DNA of 64,000 nucleotides from positions 992,001 to 1,056,000 of the forward strand of contig NZ_BBRK01000004.1 of the NCBI RefSeq assembly GCF_002090115.1, written 5' to 3'. Source of the DNA: Demequina sp. NBRC 110054 (GTDB lineage: Bacteria > Actinomycetota > Actinomycetes > Actinomycetales > Demequinaceae). The position numbers were made by a program, and so were the translations under genes. Shown piece by piece: positions 50,509 through 59,761 of the stretch (position 1 is its first letter; each line of letters starts with the position of its first letter). Under the pieces are notes generated by a model. It was not told where the DNA came from. It was given only the letters and a program-made list of their open reading frames with translations, and did not search any database.

Positions 50509-51330
50509 GTGGCTGCTGCATCCCCGTCGAAGGTGGCCGGCTCCTCTGGCAAGAGGTCGCCGCGCCGCCGCCCGGGCGCGTCGCGCTCGGGCACTCCCGC
50601 ACCCCTGACCCAGGGGTGCGCCGCGCTGGTCGTCGCCCACAATCAGGCCCGCCGGATCGCCGCCACCGTGCGTGCGGCCGCGGCCATCCCCGGCGTCGAC
50701 ATGGTGCTCGTGGTGGACGACGGCTCGACGGACAACACGCAGGACCTCGCGCGCAACTCCGGCGCCGTCGTGGTGCGCCACCCGCACCCGCGCGGGCGCA
50801 GCGCCGCGACCGAGACCGGGGCCGCCGTCATCGCGATGCGCGACGACCCGAGCATGCCCCCGCGCACGCTGCTGCTGCTCGACGGCCGCCTGGGCAACCA
50901 GGCGATCGGCGCCGCGCCGCTCGTACCCGCCGTGAGCGAGGGCGTGTGCGACATGGCGATCGCTCTCACCGCTGGCGGCGCGGATGCTCTCGGCCTCAGC
51001 ACCAAGGCGTCGCGCAAGGCCATCAAGCGCTCCTCGAACTGGGAGTCCAAGCAGCCGATGAGCTCGATCCGCTGCATGACGCGCAAGGCGTTCGAGGCGT
51101 GCCTGCCGCTCGCGCGCGGCTCGGGCCTCGAGCCGGCGATGACGCTCGACGTGCTCCACGCGGGCCTCACCGTCACCGAGGTCGAGTGCGAGATCGCGGG
51201 CAACTCCCGCTCCGGCGTGGGCAAGACCCTGCCGGGCCGCGCGAACCAGTACCGCGACGTGCTCATGGCGATCGGCGCGCGACGCATGCGCCTGTCGAAG
51301 CCCGGAGGCGACGAGGAGGACGACGAGTGA
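50509..51330 (+). CDS. GT2-like glycosyltransferase-fold protein
   Basis: The 273-residue protein has the family A start TQGCAALVVAHNQARRIAAT and the nucleotide-binding MVLVVDDGSTDNTQDLARNS, as in GT2 enzymes. Where active members have a DxD after the fourth strand, this reads LLLLDGRLGNQAIG, and it lacks a clear C-terminal acceptor domain, so catalysis is uncertain. GTG 50509 is chosen because TACGCT (50497-50502) ends 6 nt before it; an upstream in-frame GTG at 50479 is possible. It overlaps pheA by 4 bp, and this pairing suggests cotranscription rather than a shared pathway. Confidence 0.7.
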   Translation: MAAASPSKVAGSSGKRSPRRRPGASRSGTPAPLTQGCAALVVAHNQARRIAATVRAAAAIPGVDMVLVVDDGSTDNTQDLARNSGAVVVRHPHPRGRSAATETGAAVIAMRDDPSMPPRTLLLLDGRLGNQAIGAAPLVPAVSEGVCDMAIALTAGGADALGLSTKASRKAIKRSSNWESKQPMSSIRCMTRKAFEACLPLARGSGLEPAMTLDVLHAGLTVTEVECEIAGNSRSGVGKTLPGRANQYRDVLMAIGARRMRLSKPGGDEEDDE

Positions 51331-52259
51331 CCCTGCCCCGCTACGCTTACCTGGGTCCCGCCGGCACCTTCACCGAGGCCGCGCTGCGCGCGATGGTGCC
51401 CGCCGGCTCCGCCGAGCACGTGCCGATGGTCGACGTCCCGTCGGCGCTCGCGGCCGTGCGCTCGGGCGAGGTCGACTACGCCGTCGTCGCGATGGAGAAC
51501 TCCGTCGAGGGCGGCGTGACCGCGACGCTCGACACGCTCGCCGAGGGCGAGCCGCTCGTCATCCTCGGCGAGGTGGTCCTCCCGATCTCGTTCGAGCTCG
51601 TCGCGCGCCCCGGCACGCGGCTCGAGGACGTCGCGCGCGTCTCCGCGCATTCGCACGGCCTCAACCAGTGCCGCCGCTGGATCGCCGAGAACCTGCCCGG
51701 CGTCGTCCAGGTCCCCGCGCCCTCCAACGCGGCCGCCGCCGTCGCGCTCGCGGACGGGTCGACCGAGATCGACGCCGCGCTCGCCCCGCCCGGCGTCGCG
51801 GAGAGCCTCGGGCTCGAGGTCCTCGTCGACGGCGTGAGCGACCGCGACTCGTCCCGCACCCGCTTCGTCCGCATCGGCCGCCCCGGCCCGGCGCCGCTGC
51901 CGACCGGCGCCGACAAGACGACCCTCGTCGTGCACCTGCCGAGCGACAGGGCGGGCGCCCTGCTCGAGATGCTTGAGCAGTTCTCGGTGCGCGGTGTGAA
52001 CCTCAGCCGCATCGAGTCGCGCCCGCGGGGCGACAAGCCCGGCGAGTATTCGTTCTCGATGGACGCGATGGGCCACATCGCCGAGGCGCGCGTCTCCGAG
52101 GCGCTCATCGGCCTCAAGCGCACGTGCCCCGTCGTCCTGTTCCTCGGCTCCTACCCGGCCTTCCACGGCGAGGTGACGCCCGTCGAGTCCGAGAACACCG
52201 ACACGTCGTTCGCCGCGGCGCGCGACTGGGTCGAGGCCCTCAAGGACGGGCGGGCGTAG
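51327..52259 (+). CDS. pheA: Prephenate dehydratase
   Basis: It converts prephenate to phenylpyruvate for phenylalanine synthesis. The 310-residue protein has the catalytic domain with LGPAGTFTEAALRAM, VVAMENSVEGGVTATLDTL and the essential Thr in SSRTRFVRIG at about residue 180. A C-terminal ACT domain for phenylalanine feedback follows (TTLVVHLPSDRAGALLEML, then NLSRIESRPRGDKPGEYSF with the ESRP motif). The GTG start overlaps the preceding stop (GTGA). It converges with an MFS gene 3 bp away. Confidence 0.95.
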   Translation: MTLPRYAYLGPAGTFTEAALRAMVPAGSAEHVPMVDVPSALAAVRSGEVDYAVVAMENSVEGGVTATLDTLAEGEPLVILGEVVLPISFELVARPGTRLEDVARVSAHSHGLNQCRRWIAENLPGVVQVPAPSNAAAAVALADGSTEIDAALAPPGVAESLGLEVLVDGVSDRDSSRTRFVRIGRPGPAPLPTGADKTTLVVHLPSDRAGALLEMLEQFSVRGVNLSRIESRPRGDKPGEYSFSMDAMGHIAEARVSEALIGLKRTCPVVLFLGSYPAFHGEVTPVESENTDTSFAAARDWVEALKDGRA

Positions 52260-52262
52260 AGC

Positions 52263-53546
52263 CTACCCCTCGAGCGCGTGCGTGTGTGCGCTGTCGAGCC
52301 GCCGCGCGCGCACCAGCTCCCACACGAGCGGGAGCAGCAGGACCGCGCCCGCGATCGACAGCCCGTCGTAGCCCCACGCGGCCAGCGCCACGCCGGACAG
52401 CGCCCCCGCGGACGCGCCCGCGATGCCCATCGTGAGGTCGGCGACGCCCTGCACGTCGGTGGGGCTCGCGGTGCCCTCGTGCGACAGGACGGAGACGAGC
52501 GTCGCGGCGGCGATCGTGGCCGCTGACCAGCCGAGGCCGATCAGCACGAGCCCGGCGGTCGCGAAGCCCTCGGCGTGGCCGTGCATCCCGCCCGCGGCGT
52601 CGATCCGTCCCGACACTGCGGTCAGCCCCGCGCCGATCAGCAGCAGCGAGGCGCCCACGCCCACGGCGGCCCACGGCCCGAGCCGGTCGGTCATCCACCC
52701 GAACACGGGCGCGAGCGCGTACATCCCCGCGACGTGCGCGCTGATGACGATGCCGATGAACGTGAGCGTCGAGCCGTGGCCGTGCAGGTGCACGCTCGAC
52801 ATCGCCATGATCCCGACCATCACGGCGTGCCCCGTGGCCATCGCGGTGAGCCCCAGGCGACCCGACGGGTGAGCCCACAGGTCGGCGAGCGTGCGGACGA
52901 TGCTGCGGGCGGCGGGAGGGGCGACGGGCCTGGGGTCGCGCAGCAGCAGGGCGATGCCGATCGCCGCGAGCGCGAGCGACGCGACCGCGAACAGCCACGG
53001 TCCGGCCAGCGCGGTCACCCCGAGTGCCTCGCCGAGCTTGGTGCCGGGGGACAGCAGGTTCGGGCCGGCCACCGCGCCGACCGCCGACGCCCACACGACG
53101 ACGCTCAGCACGCGGCCGCGCAGCGAGTCCGGCACGCCGTCGGTCGCGGCGAAGCGCGCCTGGAGCCCGGCCGCCATCCCGCCGCCCGTGATCAGCATGC
53201 CGACCAGGAGCAGGGGCAGCACCCGCATCGTCCCTGCGGCGAAGGCGAGTGCGGCCCCGACCGCCGCGAGACCGTAGCCCGTCGTGAGCGCGACCCGGCG
53301 ACCGCGTCGTCCGGCGAGGCGGGCCAGGGGCACTGCGGCGAGCGCGGAGCCGAGCACCATCGCCGTCTGCGGCAGTCCCGACCACGCGGCGGTGCCCGCG
53401 ATCTCCTCGGCGAGCAGCGCGCCCACCGAGACGCCCGCCGCGACGCCGATGCCCGCGACGAGCTGCGTGGTCGCGAGCGTCGCGAGGCGGGGCCGGTCGA
53501 GGCGAGGCGCGCCGTCGTCGGAGGGCGCTGGGGACGCGTCGGTCAT
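52263..53546 (-). CDS. MFS transporter
   Basis: The 427-residue carrier has 12 predicted helices, the loop LARLAGRRGRRVALTTGY between helices 2 and 3 (typical MFS motif A) and a His/Gly-rich loop (DAAGGMHGHAEGF) in the second half. It resembles actinobacterial multidrug-type carriers but the substrate is unknown. It does not share the LTRARW/NSAFSLE features of the two paralogous carriers elsewhere in the window. AAGGACC precedes ATG 53546; the lipid-kinase-like gene ends 33 bp upstream on the same strand. Confidence 0.82.
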   Translation of the reverse strand: MTDASPAPSDDGAPRLDRPRLATLATTQLVAGIGVAAGVSVGALLAEEIAGTAAWSGLPQTAMVLGSALAAVPLARLAGRRGRRVALTTGYGLAAVGAALAFAAGTMRVLPLLLVGMLITGGGMAAGLQARFAATDGVPDSLRGRVLSVVVWASAVGAVAGPNLLSPGTKLGEALGVTALAGPWLFAVASLALAAIGIALLLRDPRPVAPPAARSIVRTLADLWAHPSGRLGLTAMATGHAVMVGIMAMSSVHLHGHGSTLTFIGIVISAHVAGMYALAPVFGWMTDRLGPWAAVGVGASLLLIGAGLTAVSGRIDAAGGMHGHAEGFATAGLVLIGLGWSAATIAAATLVSVLSHEGTASPTDVQGVADLTMGIAGASAGALSGVALAAWGYDGLSIAGAVLLLPLVWELVRARRLDSAHTHALEG

Positions 53547-53579
53547 GGGTCCTTCCGGGGCAGGAGGGAGGGCGCGAGG

Positions 53580-54800
53580 TCAGTCGTCGGAGGCGTCGCC
53601 CTTGGCCTCGCCTGACTCCTCCGCGGCCTCCTCGGCGGTCGGCTTCTCAGCCGAGGCGGGCTTGTTGCCCGGCGGGACGCGGAGCTTGAGGGCGCCGGGC
53701 TGCACGAACGCGTGCACCTTGGAGGCGCGACCGAGCGACTCGCCGTCGACCTGCACCTTCTGCGGCTGCTCCATCTCGATGTCGAACTGCTTGCCGCGCA
53801 CGTGGTCGATGCGCGACGTGTTCAGCACGCGCAGCAGGCTCGTGTCCTTGAGGCCCGCGCCCTGAGCCATGACCTGGCCGAACAGCTCGGTCCAGCCGAC
53901 CAGGCCGCCGCGCGCGTCGAGCGTCGCGATGTCGAGGTGCCCGTCGTCCATGGTCGCGTCGGGCACGAGCGTGATTCCGCCGGGAAGCTGGCCGATGTTC
54001 GCCATGAGGACGGTGCGCATCGTGCTCTCGACCTGCTCGCCGCCATCGACGGACACGCGCGCCTTCATGCGCTTCTCCCCGAGGTGCCGGATCGCGGCGA
54101 AGAAGTAGGCGAACCAGCCGAGGCGCTTCTTGAGGCCCTCGTCGGCGCCCGCGACCATCTCCGCGTCGAAGCCGGCACCCGCGATGACGAGGAACAGGTG
54201 ACGTCCGTCGTCGCCCTGGCCGGGCGCGCGGGAGACGTCCATCCACCCCACATCGACCGTGCGCTCGTCGCCCTCGAGGACGGTGCGCAGGAGCGACTGG
54301 GTCTCGCCGAGAGGCAGGTCGAGGTTGCGTGCGAACAGGTTGCCGGTGCCCATGGGCAGGATGCCCATCGGCACGTCCGAGCCGGCCAGTGCCTGCGCGA
54401 CCGCGCGCACCGTGCCGTCGCCGCCGATCGCGACCACGAGGTCGGCGCCGCTCTCTAGCGCCTGCTTCGCCTGGCCCGTGCCGGGATCGTCGGCCGTCGT
54501 GTAGAACCACATCGGCTGCGGCAGGTAGCGGATCGAGCAGGCCCTGAGCGCCTGCTCGCGCAGCTCCTCGATCCCCGGCTTCGTGGGGTTCGCGATGAAC
54601 GCCACCTGCTCGTTGCCCGCGCGCGGCGCGCTGAACGGGGTCATGGCCGACGGGAGAGGCTCGATCTTCAGGACACGGCGCCACATCCGCGGCACGGCCA
54701 TGGGATCACGCGAGCCGATGCGGCGCGTGATGACGACGGTGAGCGACAGCGAGGCCGTCGCGAGGACGACGGCGACGGCCGCGAGGACAAGGGCCACCAT
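53580..54800 (-). CDS. Diacylglycerol kinase-family protein (DagK/YegS type)
   Basis: The 406-residue protein has an N-terminal membrane helix (MVALVLAAVAVVLATASLSL), then the lipid-kinase catalytic domain: VAFIANPTKPGIEELREQA, LVVAIGGDGTVRAVAQAL with the GGDGT nucleotide motif, and MGILPMGTGNLFARNLDLP. The C-terminal beta domain (HLDIATLDARGG, KVQVDGESLGRASKVHAFV) follows, with an acidic tail. It phosphorylates a lipid such as diacylglycerol at the membrane. TAGGCT at 54807-54812 ends 6 nt before ATG 54800, so its promoter lies inside the 37-bp gap to serS. Confidence 0.87.
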   Translation of the reverse strand: MVALVLAAVAVVLATASLSLTVVITRRIGSRDPMAVPRMWRRVLKIEPLPSAMTPFSAPRAGNEQVAFIANPTKPGIEELREQALRACSIRYLPQPMWFYTTADDPGTGQAKQALESGADLVVAIGGDGTVRAVAQALAGSDVPMGILPMGTGNLFARNLDLPLGETQSLLRTVLEGDERTVDVGWMDVSRAPGQGDDGRHLFLVIAGAGFDAEMVAGADEGLKKRLGWFAYFFAAIRHLGEKRMKARVSVDGGEQVESTMRTVLMANIGQLPGGITLVPDATMDDGHLDIATLDARGGLVGWTELFGQVMAQGAGLKDTSLLRVLNTSRIDHVRGKQFDIEMEQPQKVQVDGESLGRASKVHAFVQPGALKLRVPPGNKPASAEKPTAEEAAEESGEAKGDASDD

Positions 54801-54837
54801 GCCTTGAGCCTAGGCCCACGCGGATAGACTCGCCTGC
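54801..54837. promoter_or_regulatory. 37-bp divergent promoter of the lipid-kinase gene and serS
   Basis: Minus-strand -10 TAGGCT at 54807-54812 and plus-strand -10 TAGACT at 54825-54830 sit back to back. Each ends 6-7 nt before its start codon, so both messages should be leaderless, and each -35 region falls on the other side of, or inside, the opposite gene. The two polymerases cannot occupy the gap together. Confidence 0.6.
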
Positions 54838-56109
54838 ATGATCGACCTCAAGCTCCTCCGTGCCGAGCCCGACGTCGTCCGGCAGTCGCAGATCGCCCGT
54901 GGCGACGACCCCGCGATCGTGGACCAGGTCCTCGAGGCCGACGCGGCCAACCGCGCCGCCCTCCAGGAGTTCGAGGTCGCGCGCGCCGAGCAGAAGTCCC
55001 TCGGCAAGCTCGTCGCCCAGGCCAAGGGCGAGGAGAAGCAGGAGCTTCTCGCGCGCACCAAGGAGCTGTCCGCTCGCGTGAAGCAGCTCCAGGCCGACGC
55101 CGACGCCGCCTCGGCCAAGGCCGTCGAGCTCGCGTGGTCGCTCGGCAACATCCCCGAGCCCGGCGTCCCGGCTGGCGGCGAGGACGACTACGCGGTGCTG
55201 CGCCACGTCGGCACCCCGCGCGACTTCGCGGCCGAGGGCGTCGAGGTGCAGGACCACCTCGCGATCGGCGAGGGCCTCAAGGCGATCGACATGGAGCGCG
55301 GCGCGAAGGTGTCGGGCTCGCGCTTCTACTTCCTGACCGGCATCGGCGCGCGCCTCGAGCTCGCGATCCTCAACGCCGCGATGGCGACCGCGATCGACCA
55401 CGGCTTCTCGCCGATGATCACGCCGACCCTGGTGCGTCCCGAGTCGATGTCCGGCACGGGCTTCCTGGGCAAGCACGCCGAGGAGATCTACTACCTCGAG
55501 CGCGACGACCTGTACCTGGTCGGCACGTCGGAGGTCGCGCTCGCGGGCTACCACTCGGACGAGATCCTCGACCTGTCCGACGGCGCCCTGCGCTACGCGG
55601 GTTGGAGCGCGTGCTACCGCCGCGAGGCCGGATCGGCAGGCCGCGACACCCGCGGCATCATCCGCGTCCACCAATTCCACAAGGTAGAGATGTACGCCTA
55701 CTGCCGCCCCGAGGACGCCGCCGAGGAGCACGCCCGCTTCCTGGCCGCCGAGGAGTACATGCTCCAGGCCCTCGAGCTCCCGTACCGCGTGATCGACACG
55801 GCCGCCGGCGACCTCGGCATGAGCGCCGCCCGCAAGTTCGACTGCGAGGCGTGGCTGCCGAGCCAGGAGCGGTGGATGGAGGTCACCTCGACCTCGAACA
55901 CCACGACGTATCAGGCGCGCCGTCTCAAGATCCGCGAGAAGGGCGAGAAGGGCACCGAGCCCGTCGCGACCGTCAACGGCACGATCGGCACGACGCGCTG
56001 GCTCGTCGCGCTGCTCGAGAACCACCAGCAGGCCGACGGCTCGGTCTACGTGCCCGAGATCCTTCGCCCGTACCTGGGCGGCGAGGAGTACCTCAAGCCC
56101 GTCGTCTGA
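54838..56109 (+). CDS. serS: Seryl-tRNA synthetase
   Basis: It charges tRNA-Ser. The 423-residue class II enzyme starts [20 protein letters not shown] and has the long antiparallel coiled coil (residues about 30-100, rich in Glu/Lys/Ala) that grips the tRNA arm. Motif 2 is [20 protein letters not shown], and motif 3 lies in [20 protein letters not shown]. The serine pocket [15 protein letters not shown] is also intact. The gene order DagK-like, serS, HAD phosphatase near pheA is common in actinobacteria. Confidence 0.97.
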   Translation: MIDLKLLRAEPDVVRQSQIARGDDPAIVDQVLEADAANRAALQEFEVARAEQKSLGKLVAQAKGEEKQELLARTKELSARVKQLQADADAASAKAVELAWSLGNIPEPGVPAGGEDDYAVLRHVGTPRDFAAEGVEVQDHLAIGEGLKAIDMERGAKVSGSRFYFLTGIGARLELAILNAAMATAIDHGFSPMITPTLVRPESMSGTGFLGKHAEEIYYLERDDLYLVGTSEVALAGYHSDEILDLSDGALRYAGWSACYRREAGSAGRDTRGIIRVHQFHKVEMYAYCRPEDAAEEHARFLAAEEYMLQALELPYRVIDTAAGDLGMSAARKFDCEAWLPSQERWMEVTSTSNTTTYQARRLKIREKGEKGTEPVATVNGTIGTTRWLVALLENHQQADGSVYVPEILRPYLGGEEYLKPVV

Positions 56110-56160
56110 CCCGGCGAGCGCCGCATCGTCCGTCCGTCCCGGGCGAGTGCAGCATCGTCT

Positions 56161-56230
56161 GTGCCTCCTGGAATCGCATGGCGCCCGGTTGTGCCGCGAT
56201 TCTCGGCCCTGGTGCGATTCCAGGGCGCAC
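56161..56230. repeat. Long inverted repeat between serS and the HAD gene
   Basis: CCTGGAATCGCA (56167-56178) and TGCGATTCCAGG (56213-56224) are perfect 12-bp complements around a 34-nt loop. The stem continues outward through a G-U pair and one mismatch to GTGC/GCAC (56161-56164 and 56227-56230). A serS terminator or a structured small RNA is possible. Two copies of GCATCGTC lie just upstream (56123 and 56152). Confidence 0.6.
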
Positions 56231-56296
56231 CGGCCCGGCACGGCGGGTGGGGAGGAATTCACCGGCCCGTCGCCTCGCTGGCGTAGGGTGCCACGC

Positions 56297-57157
56297 ATGA
56301 CGCGCGACCCGGCGACCCTGCGCCCTCCCCTCGACCGCGACGCCTGGCGTCTGGTCGGGCTCGACATCGACGGCACCCTCATGCACTGGGGTGGGGACAT
56401 CTCCGACGCCGTGGTCGAGGCGGTCTCCAAGGTCCGCATGTGCCGCAGCCATGTGATCCTCGCGACCGGTCGCACCATCATCGGGACGATGCCGGTGCTC
56501 GAGCGGCTCGGGATCCGTCGCGGGTGGGCGGTGTGCGCGAACGGCGCCGTCACCGTGAAGCTCAACCCGCAGAGCCCCGGCGGCTACGACATCGTCGAGA
56601 CCACGACCTTCGATCCCACGGCCGCGCTCGACCTCATCCGTCGGGAGATGCCCGATGCTTTCTTCGCGGTCGAGGACCTCGGCGTGGGCTTCCGCGTGAA
56701 CCGCGAGTTCCCCATGGGCGAGCTCGACGGACGCCAGATCGTCGTCGACTCGTTCGAGGAGCTCGCGTCGCAGGAGGTGACCCGTGTCGTCATCCGCAAG
56801 CCCGACGCGGACGTGAGCCACTTCGACGACCTGGTCCACCGCATCGGCCTCAACGACGTGACGTACGCCGTCGGCTACTCCGCGTGGCTCGACCTCACGC
56901 CGCCCAACGTCACCAAGGCCTCGGCGCTCGAGGCGCTGCGTCGCCAGCTGGGCGTGTACCCGGACCACACGGTCGCGGTGGGAGACGGCAACAACGACAT
57001 CGACATGCTCAAGTGGGCGGGCACTTCGGCCGCGATGGGCAACGCCCCCGAGGCGGTGTGCGCGGTCGCCGACCAGGTCGTCGGCTCGGTCGACGAGGAC
57101 GGCGTGCTCGAGGTGCTCGAGCCCCTGATCGACCCGGAGCGGCTCGCGGTCCTCTGA
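56297..57157 (+). CDS. HAD-superfamily (Cof-type) phosphatase
   Basis: The 286-residue protein has HAD motif I in RLVGLDIDGTLMHWGG (nucleophile DxDGT), motif II in SHVILATGRTIIG, a central cap domain (about residues 85-195), the lysine of motif III in TKASALEALRRQLGV and motif IV in VAVGDGNNDIDMLKWAG. Cof-type enzymes dephosphorylate sugar phosphates, flavin mononucleotide or other small molecules; the substrate is unknown. TAGGGT at 56284-56289 ends 7 nt before ATG 56297. It follows serS, as in many actinobacteria. Confidence 0.9.
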   Translation: MTRDPATLRPPLDRDAWRLVGLDIDGTLMHWGGDISDAVVEAVSKVRMCRSHVILATGRTIIGTMPVLERLGIRRGWAVCANGAVTVKLNPQSPGGYDIVETTTFDPTAALDLIRREMPDAFFAVEDLGVGFRVNREFPMGELDGRQIVVDSFEELASQEVTRVVIRKPDADVSHFDDLVHRIGLNDVTYAVGYSAWLDLTPPNVTKASALEALRRQLGVYPDHTVAVGDGNNDIDMLKWAGTSAAMGNAPEAVCAVADQVVGSVDEDGVLEVLEPLIDPERLAVL

Positions 57158-57190
57158 TCGGATGCCGGCCTCACCCGGCCCCCGCATCGT

Positions 57191-57241
57191 CCCCCGACGC
57201 GCTCGCGTGTCGGCCCTGAGATTGGTTCAGACTGTCGGGGG
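57191..57241. repeat. 8-bp inverted repeat with 35-nt loop
   Basis: CCCCCGAC (57191-57198) and GTCGGGGG (57234-57241) pair perfectly, with a smaller CTGA/TCAG pairing inside. It follows the HAD gene and could end its transcript. The octamer GCATCGTC at 57184 touches its left arm. Confidence 0.45.
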
Positions 57242-57299
57242 TGATCGGGTCGGGCGACTTCTCGTGACGTAGCCCCTGGTGCGTGGCTAGTCTGGCCGC

Positions 57300-58538
57300 A
57301 TGACGTGGCTGACCTCCGACGCTCACCGCCGCTGGCTCGAGAGCGAGACCGACCGGCTGCTCCACTTCGGCCGCGAGAGCCGCGACGCGAGGGGCGGGTT
57401 CGGCTACCTCGATGCGTCGGGCGCGATCGATCCCGACCGCGACGTCGAGCTGTGGATCACGTGCCGCATGACCCACGTGTACGCGCTCGGGGCACTGCTG
57501 GGCAGGCCCGGCTGCACCGCGTACGTCGACCACGGCGTCGACGCTCTGCTGGGGCGCCTGCGCGACGAGGAGCACGGCGGGTGGTTCGCCGCGATCGGCG
57601 CGGACGGCCCCACGAACACGGCGAAGGAGGCCTACGGCCATGCCTTCGTCATCCTCGCCGCTGCCTCGGCCGCCGCGATCGGCAGGCCCGGCGCGATGGG
57701 GCTGCTCGAGGCCGCCGTCGCGGTCCACACCGAGCGCTTCTGGGATGACGAGGCGGGCATGAGCCGCGAGTCGTTCTCGCGCGATTGGTCCGACGAGGAG
57801 GACTACCGCGGGGTCAACGCCAACATGCACACCGTCGAGGCCTACCTCGCTGCCTCCGACGTGCTCGGCGACCGCGAGCTGCTCGACCGCGCCGCCCGCA
57901 TCACGACCCGAGTGATCGACGGCTTCGGCCGCGCGAACGGGTGGCGGCTGCCCGAGCACTTCGACCGCGACTGGAACCCGCTGCTCGACTACAACGAGGA
58001 CGAGCCCGCGCACCCGTTCCGCCCCTACGGAGCCACGGTCGGTCATGCGCTCGAGTGGTCGCGGCTGATCGTGCAGTGCGCCTCGTCCCTCCAGCAGACC
58101 GGGCGCGCGGCCCCCGACTGGATGGTCCCGGCCGCGCGCGAGCTCTACGCCGCGGCGGTGCGCGACGGGTGGCACGTCGACGGGCACTCGGGCTTCGTCT
58201 ACACGACCGACTGGGAGGGCGCCCCCGTCGTGCGCGAGCGCATGCACTGGGTCGTCGCCGAGGCCGTGGGCGCCGCCGCCGTGCTCTGGCGCGCCACCAA
58301 GGCTGCGGAGTACACCGAGCAGTACCAGCAGTGGTGGGACTTCATCGGCGAGCACCTCATCGACGTGGACCAGGGCTCGTGGCATCACGAGCTGTCGACG
58401 GCGAACGAGCCGTCGGCGACGGTCTGGGCCGGCAAGCCCGACCTCTATCACGCGCTCCAGGCCACGCTCCTGCCGCGCCTGCCCGCCTCGCCCGCGCTCG
58501 CGGCCTCGCTCGCTGCGGGGAATCTCGACCGCGCGTAG
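57300..58538 (+). CDS. AGE-family sugar epimerase/isomerase
   Basis: The 412-residue (alpha/alpha)6-barrel protein resembles N-acylglucosamine 2-epimerase relatives, closest in wording to YihS/mannose-isomerase types: DVELWITCRMTHVYALGAL with the substrate-binding Arg, EAYGHAFVILAAASA, VNANMHTVEAYLAASD, GATVGHALEWSRLI with a catalytic His, HWVVAEAVGAAAVLWR and QGSWHHELSTANEP with the second His. It should isomerise an aldose/ketose pair such as mannose/fructose in the cytosol. TAGTCT at 57288-57293 ends 6 nt before the ATG. Confidence 0.88.
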   Translation: MTWLTSDAHRRWLESETDRLLHFGRESRDARGGFGYLDASGAIDPDRDVELWITCRMTHVYALGALLGRPGCTAYVDHGVDALLGRLRDEEHGGWFAAIGADGPTNTAKEAYGHAFVILAAASAAAIGRPGAMGLLEAAVAVHTERFWDDEAGMSRESFSRDWSDEEDYRGVNANMHTVEAYLAASDVLGDRELLDRAARITTRVIDGFGRANGWRLPEHFDRDWNPLLDYNEDEPAHPFRPYGATVGHALEWSRLIVQCASSLQQTGRAAPDWMVPAARELYAAAVRDGWHVDGHSGFVYTTDWEGAPVVRERMHWVVAEAVGAAAVLWRATKAAEYTEQYQQWWDFIGEHLIDVDQGSWHHELSTANEPSATVWAGKPDLYHALQATLLPRLPASPALAASLAAGNLDRA

Positions 58539-58621
58539 CCGTACCGCCCTTCGCGGGCGCCACGGGCGGACGCGCGCGGCACGCGGACGATGCGGGTGCC
58601 GGGTCGCGTCGGGTCGCGAGG

Positions 58622-59584
58622 CTACGTGGTCAGCACGAGTGAGCCGGTGACCCCGCCGGCCTCGAGCATCGTGTGCGCCGCCGCAGCGTCGGCCAGCGGG
58701 AACGTCGCGTGCACGAGCGGTCGCACGCGGTCCGGCACGAGCGGCCACACCGTGCGCTCGACGTCCGCGACGATCGCCGCGCGCTCTTCGAGCGGCCGCG
58801 CGCGCAGGGTCGTGCCGATCACCCGTGCCCGCTTCGCCAGCAGCATCCCGAGATCGAGCTCGCCGCGCGAACCCTTCTGCATGCCGATCACGACGAGCCG
58901 TCCATCAGTCGCGAGCGCGCGCAGGTTCGGTTCGAGGTAGGCCGCCCCGACGACGTCCAGGATCACATCGGCGCCGCCTCGCGCCGCGACCTCGGTCGCC
59001 CAGTCCTCGGTGCGATAGTCGAACGCCGCCTCCGCCCCGAGCTCGACGCAGCGGTCCGCGCGGTCGCGGCCGCCGGCGGTCGCCAGGACGCGCATGCCCA
59101 GCGCCGCGCCGAGCTGCACCGCGATCGATCCCACGCCGCCGAGCCCGCCATGCACGAGCAGGGTCTCGCCCGCCTGCGCGGTGGCTTCGCGCAGGTTCGA
59201 CAGCGCGGTGCACGCCGCCTCGACGAGGGCCGCGGCCTCGCTCATCGACAGTCCCGCCGGGACCGGGAGGGTGAGCGACTCGTGGACCGCGACCTTCTCC
59301 GCGTAGCCACCGCCGGGAAGGAGCGCGCAGACGCGGTCGCCTACGCGTCGTGCGGTCACTCCCTCGCCGACTGCCGAGACCGTGCCCGCGACCTCCAGGC
59401 CGGGCCACTCGGGTGCGCCCGGCGGCGAGGGGTAGTGGCCCTTGCGCTGAAGCACGTCCGCACGATTGACACCGGATGCTTCAACGCCGATGATGACCTC
59501 TCCGGGTCGCGACGAAGGGTCCGGAACGGTGGCTTGCCTGAGCACCTCTGGCCCTCCGGCCGCAGCGCAGCGGGTGACATTCAT
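58622..59584 (-). CDS. PIG3-type NAD(P)H:quinone oxidoreductase
   Basis: The 320-residue zinc-free MDR enzyme has the TP53I3/PIG3 pattern: AAAGGPEVLRQATVPDPSSR, ASGVNRADVLQRKGHYPSPP, the Tyr/Asn catalytic area, and the NADPH fold GETLLVHGGLGGVGSIAVQL with GADVILDVVGAAYLEPN. It reduces quinones or other alpha,beta-unsaturated carbonyls. ATG 59584 (with GGAG 5 nt upstream) matches the family start; an upstream in-frame ATG at 59659 would add 25 residues that cover the promoter. Confidence 0.88.
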   Translation of the reverse strand: MNVTRCAAAGGPEVLRQATVPDPSSRPGEVIIGVEASGVNRADVLQRKGHYPSPPGAPEWPGLEVAGTVSAVGEGVTARRVGDRVCALLPGGGYAEKVAVHESLTLPVPAGLSMSEAAALVEAACTALSNLREATAQAGETLLVHGGLGGVGSIAVQLGAALGMRVLATAGGRDRADRCVELGAEAAFDYRTEDWATEVAARGGADVILDVVGAAYLEPNLRALATDGRLVVIGMQKGSRGELDLGMLLAKRARVIGTTLRARPLEERAAIVADVERTVWPLVPDRVRPLVHATFPLADAAAAHTMLEAGGVTGSLVLTT

Positions 59585-59605
59585 CACACTCTCCGGCCCT
59601 GTCCC

Positions 59606-59634
59606 GTCATAGTGACGACGGTATAGCGTCTCAA
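59606..59634 (-). promoter_or_regulatory. Sigma-70-like promoter of the quinone oxidoreductase gene
   Basis: On the minus strand TTGAGA (59634-59629) and TATGAC (59611-59606) are separated by exactly 17 bp and lie 22 bp before ATG 59584, leaving a short leader with a GGAG ribosome-binding site. It is one of the few genes here with a conventional -35/-10 pair and leader. Confidence 0.6.
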
Positions 59635-59761
59635 GGTGAGTCAGGCCACACGCATTCATGTTCTCGGGGACCGGGCCGATAACAGGGAGTGCCGGCGCAT
59701 ACCGGGTGCGCGAGGCTGACGCCCATGGGTGACGACCCGTGGGATAGAGGGAGAAGATTCG

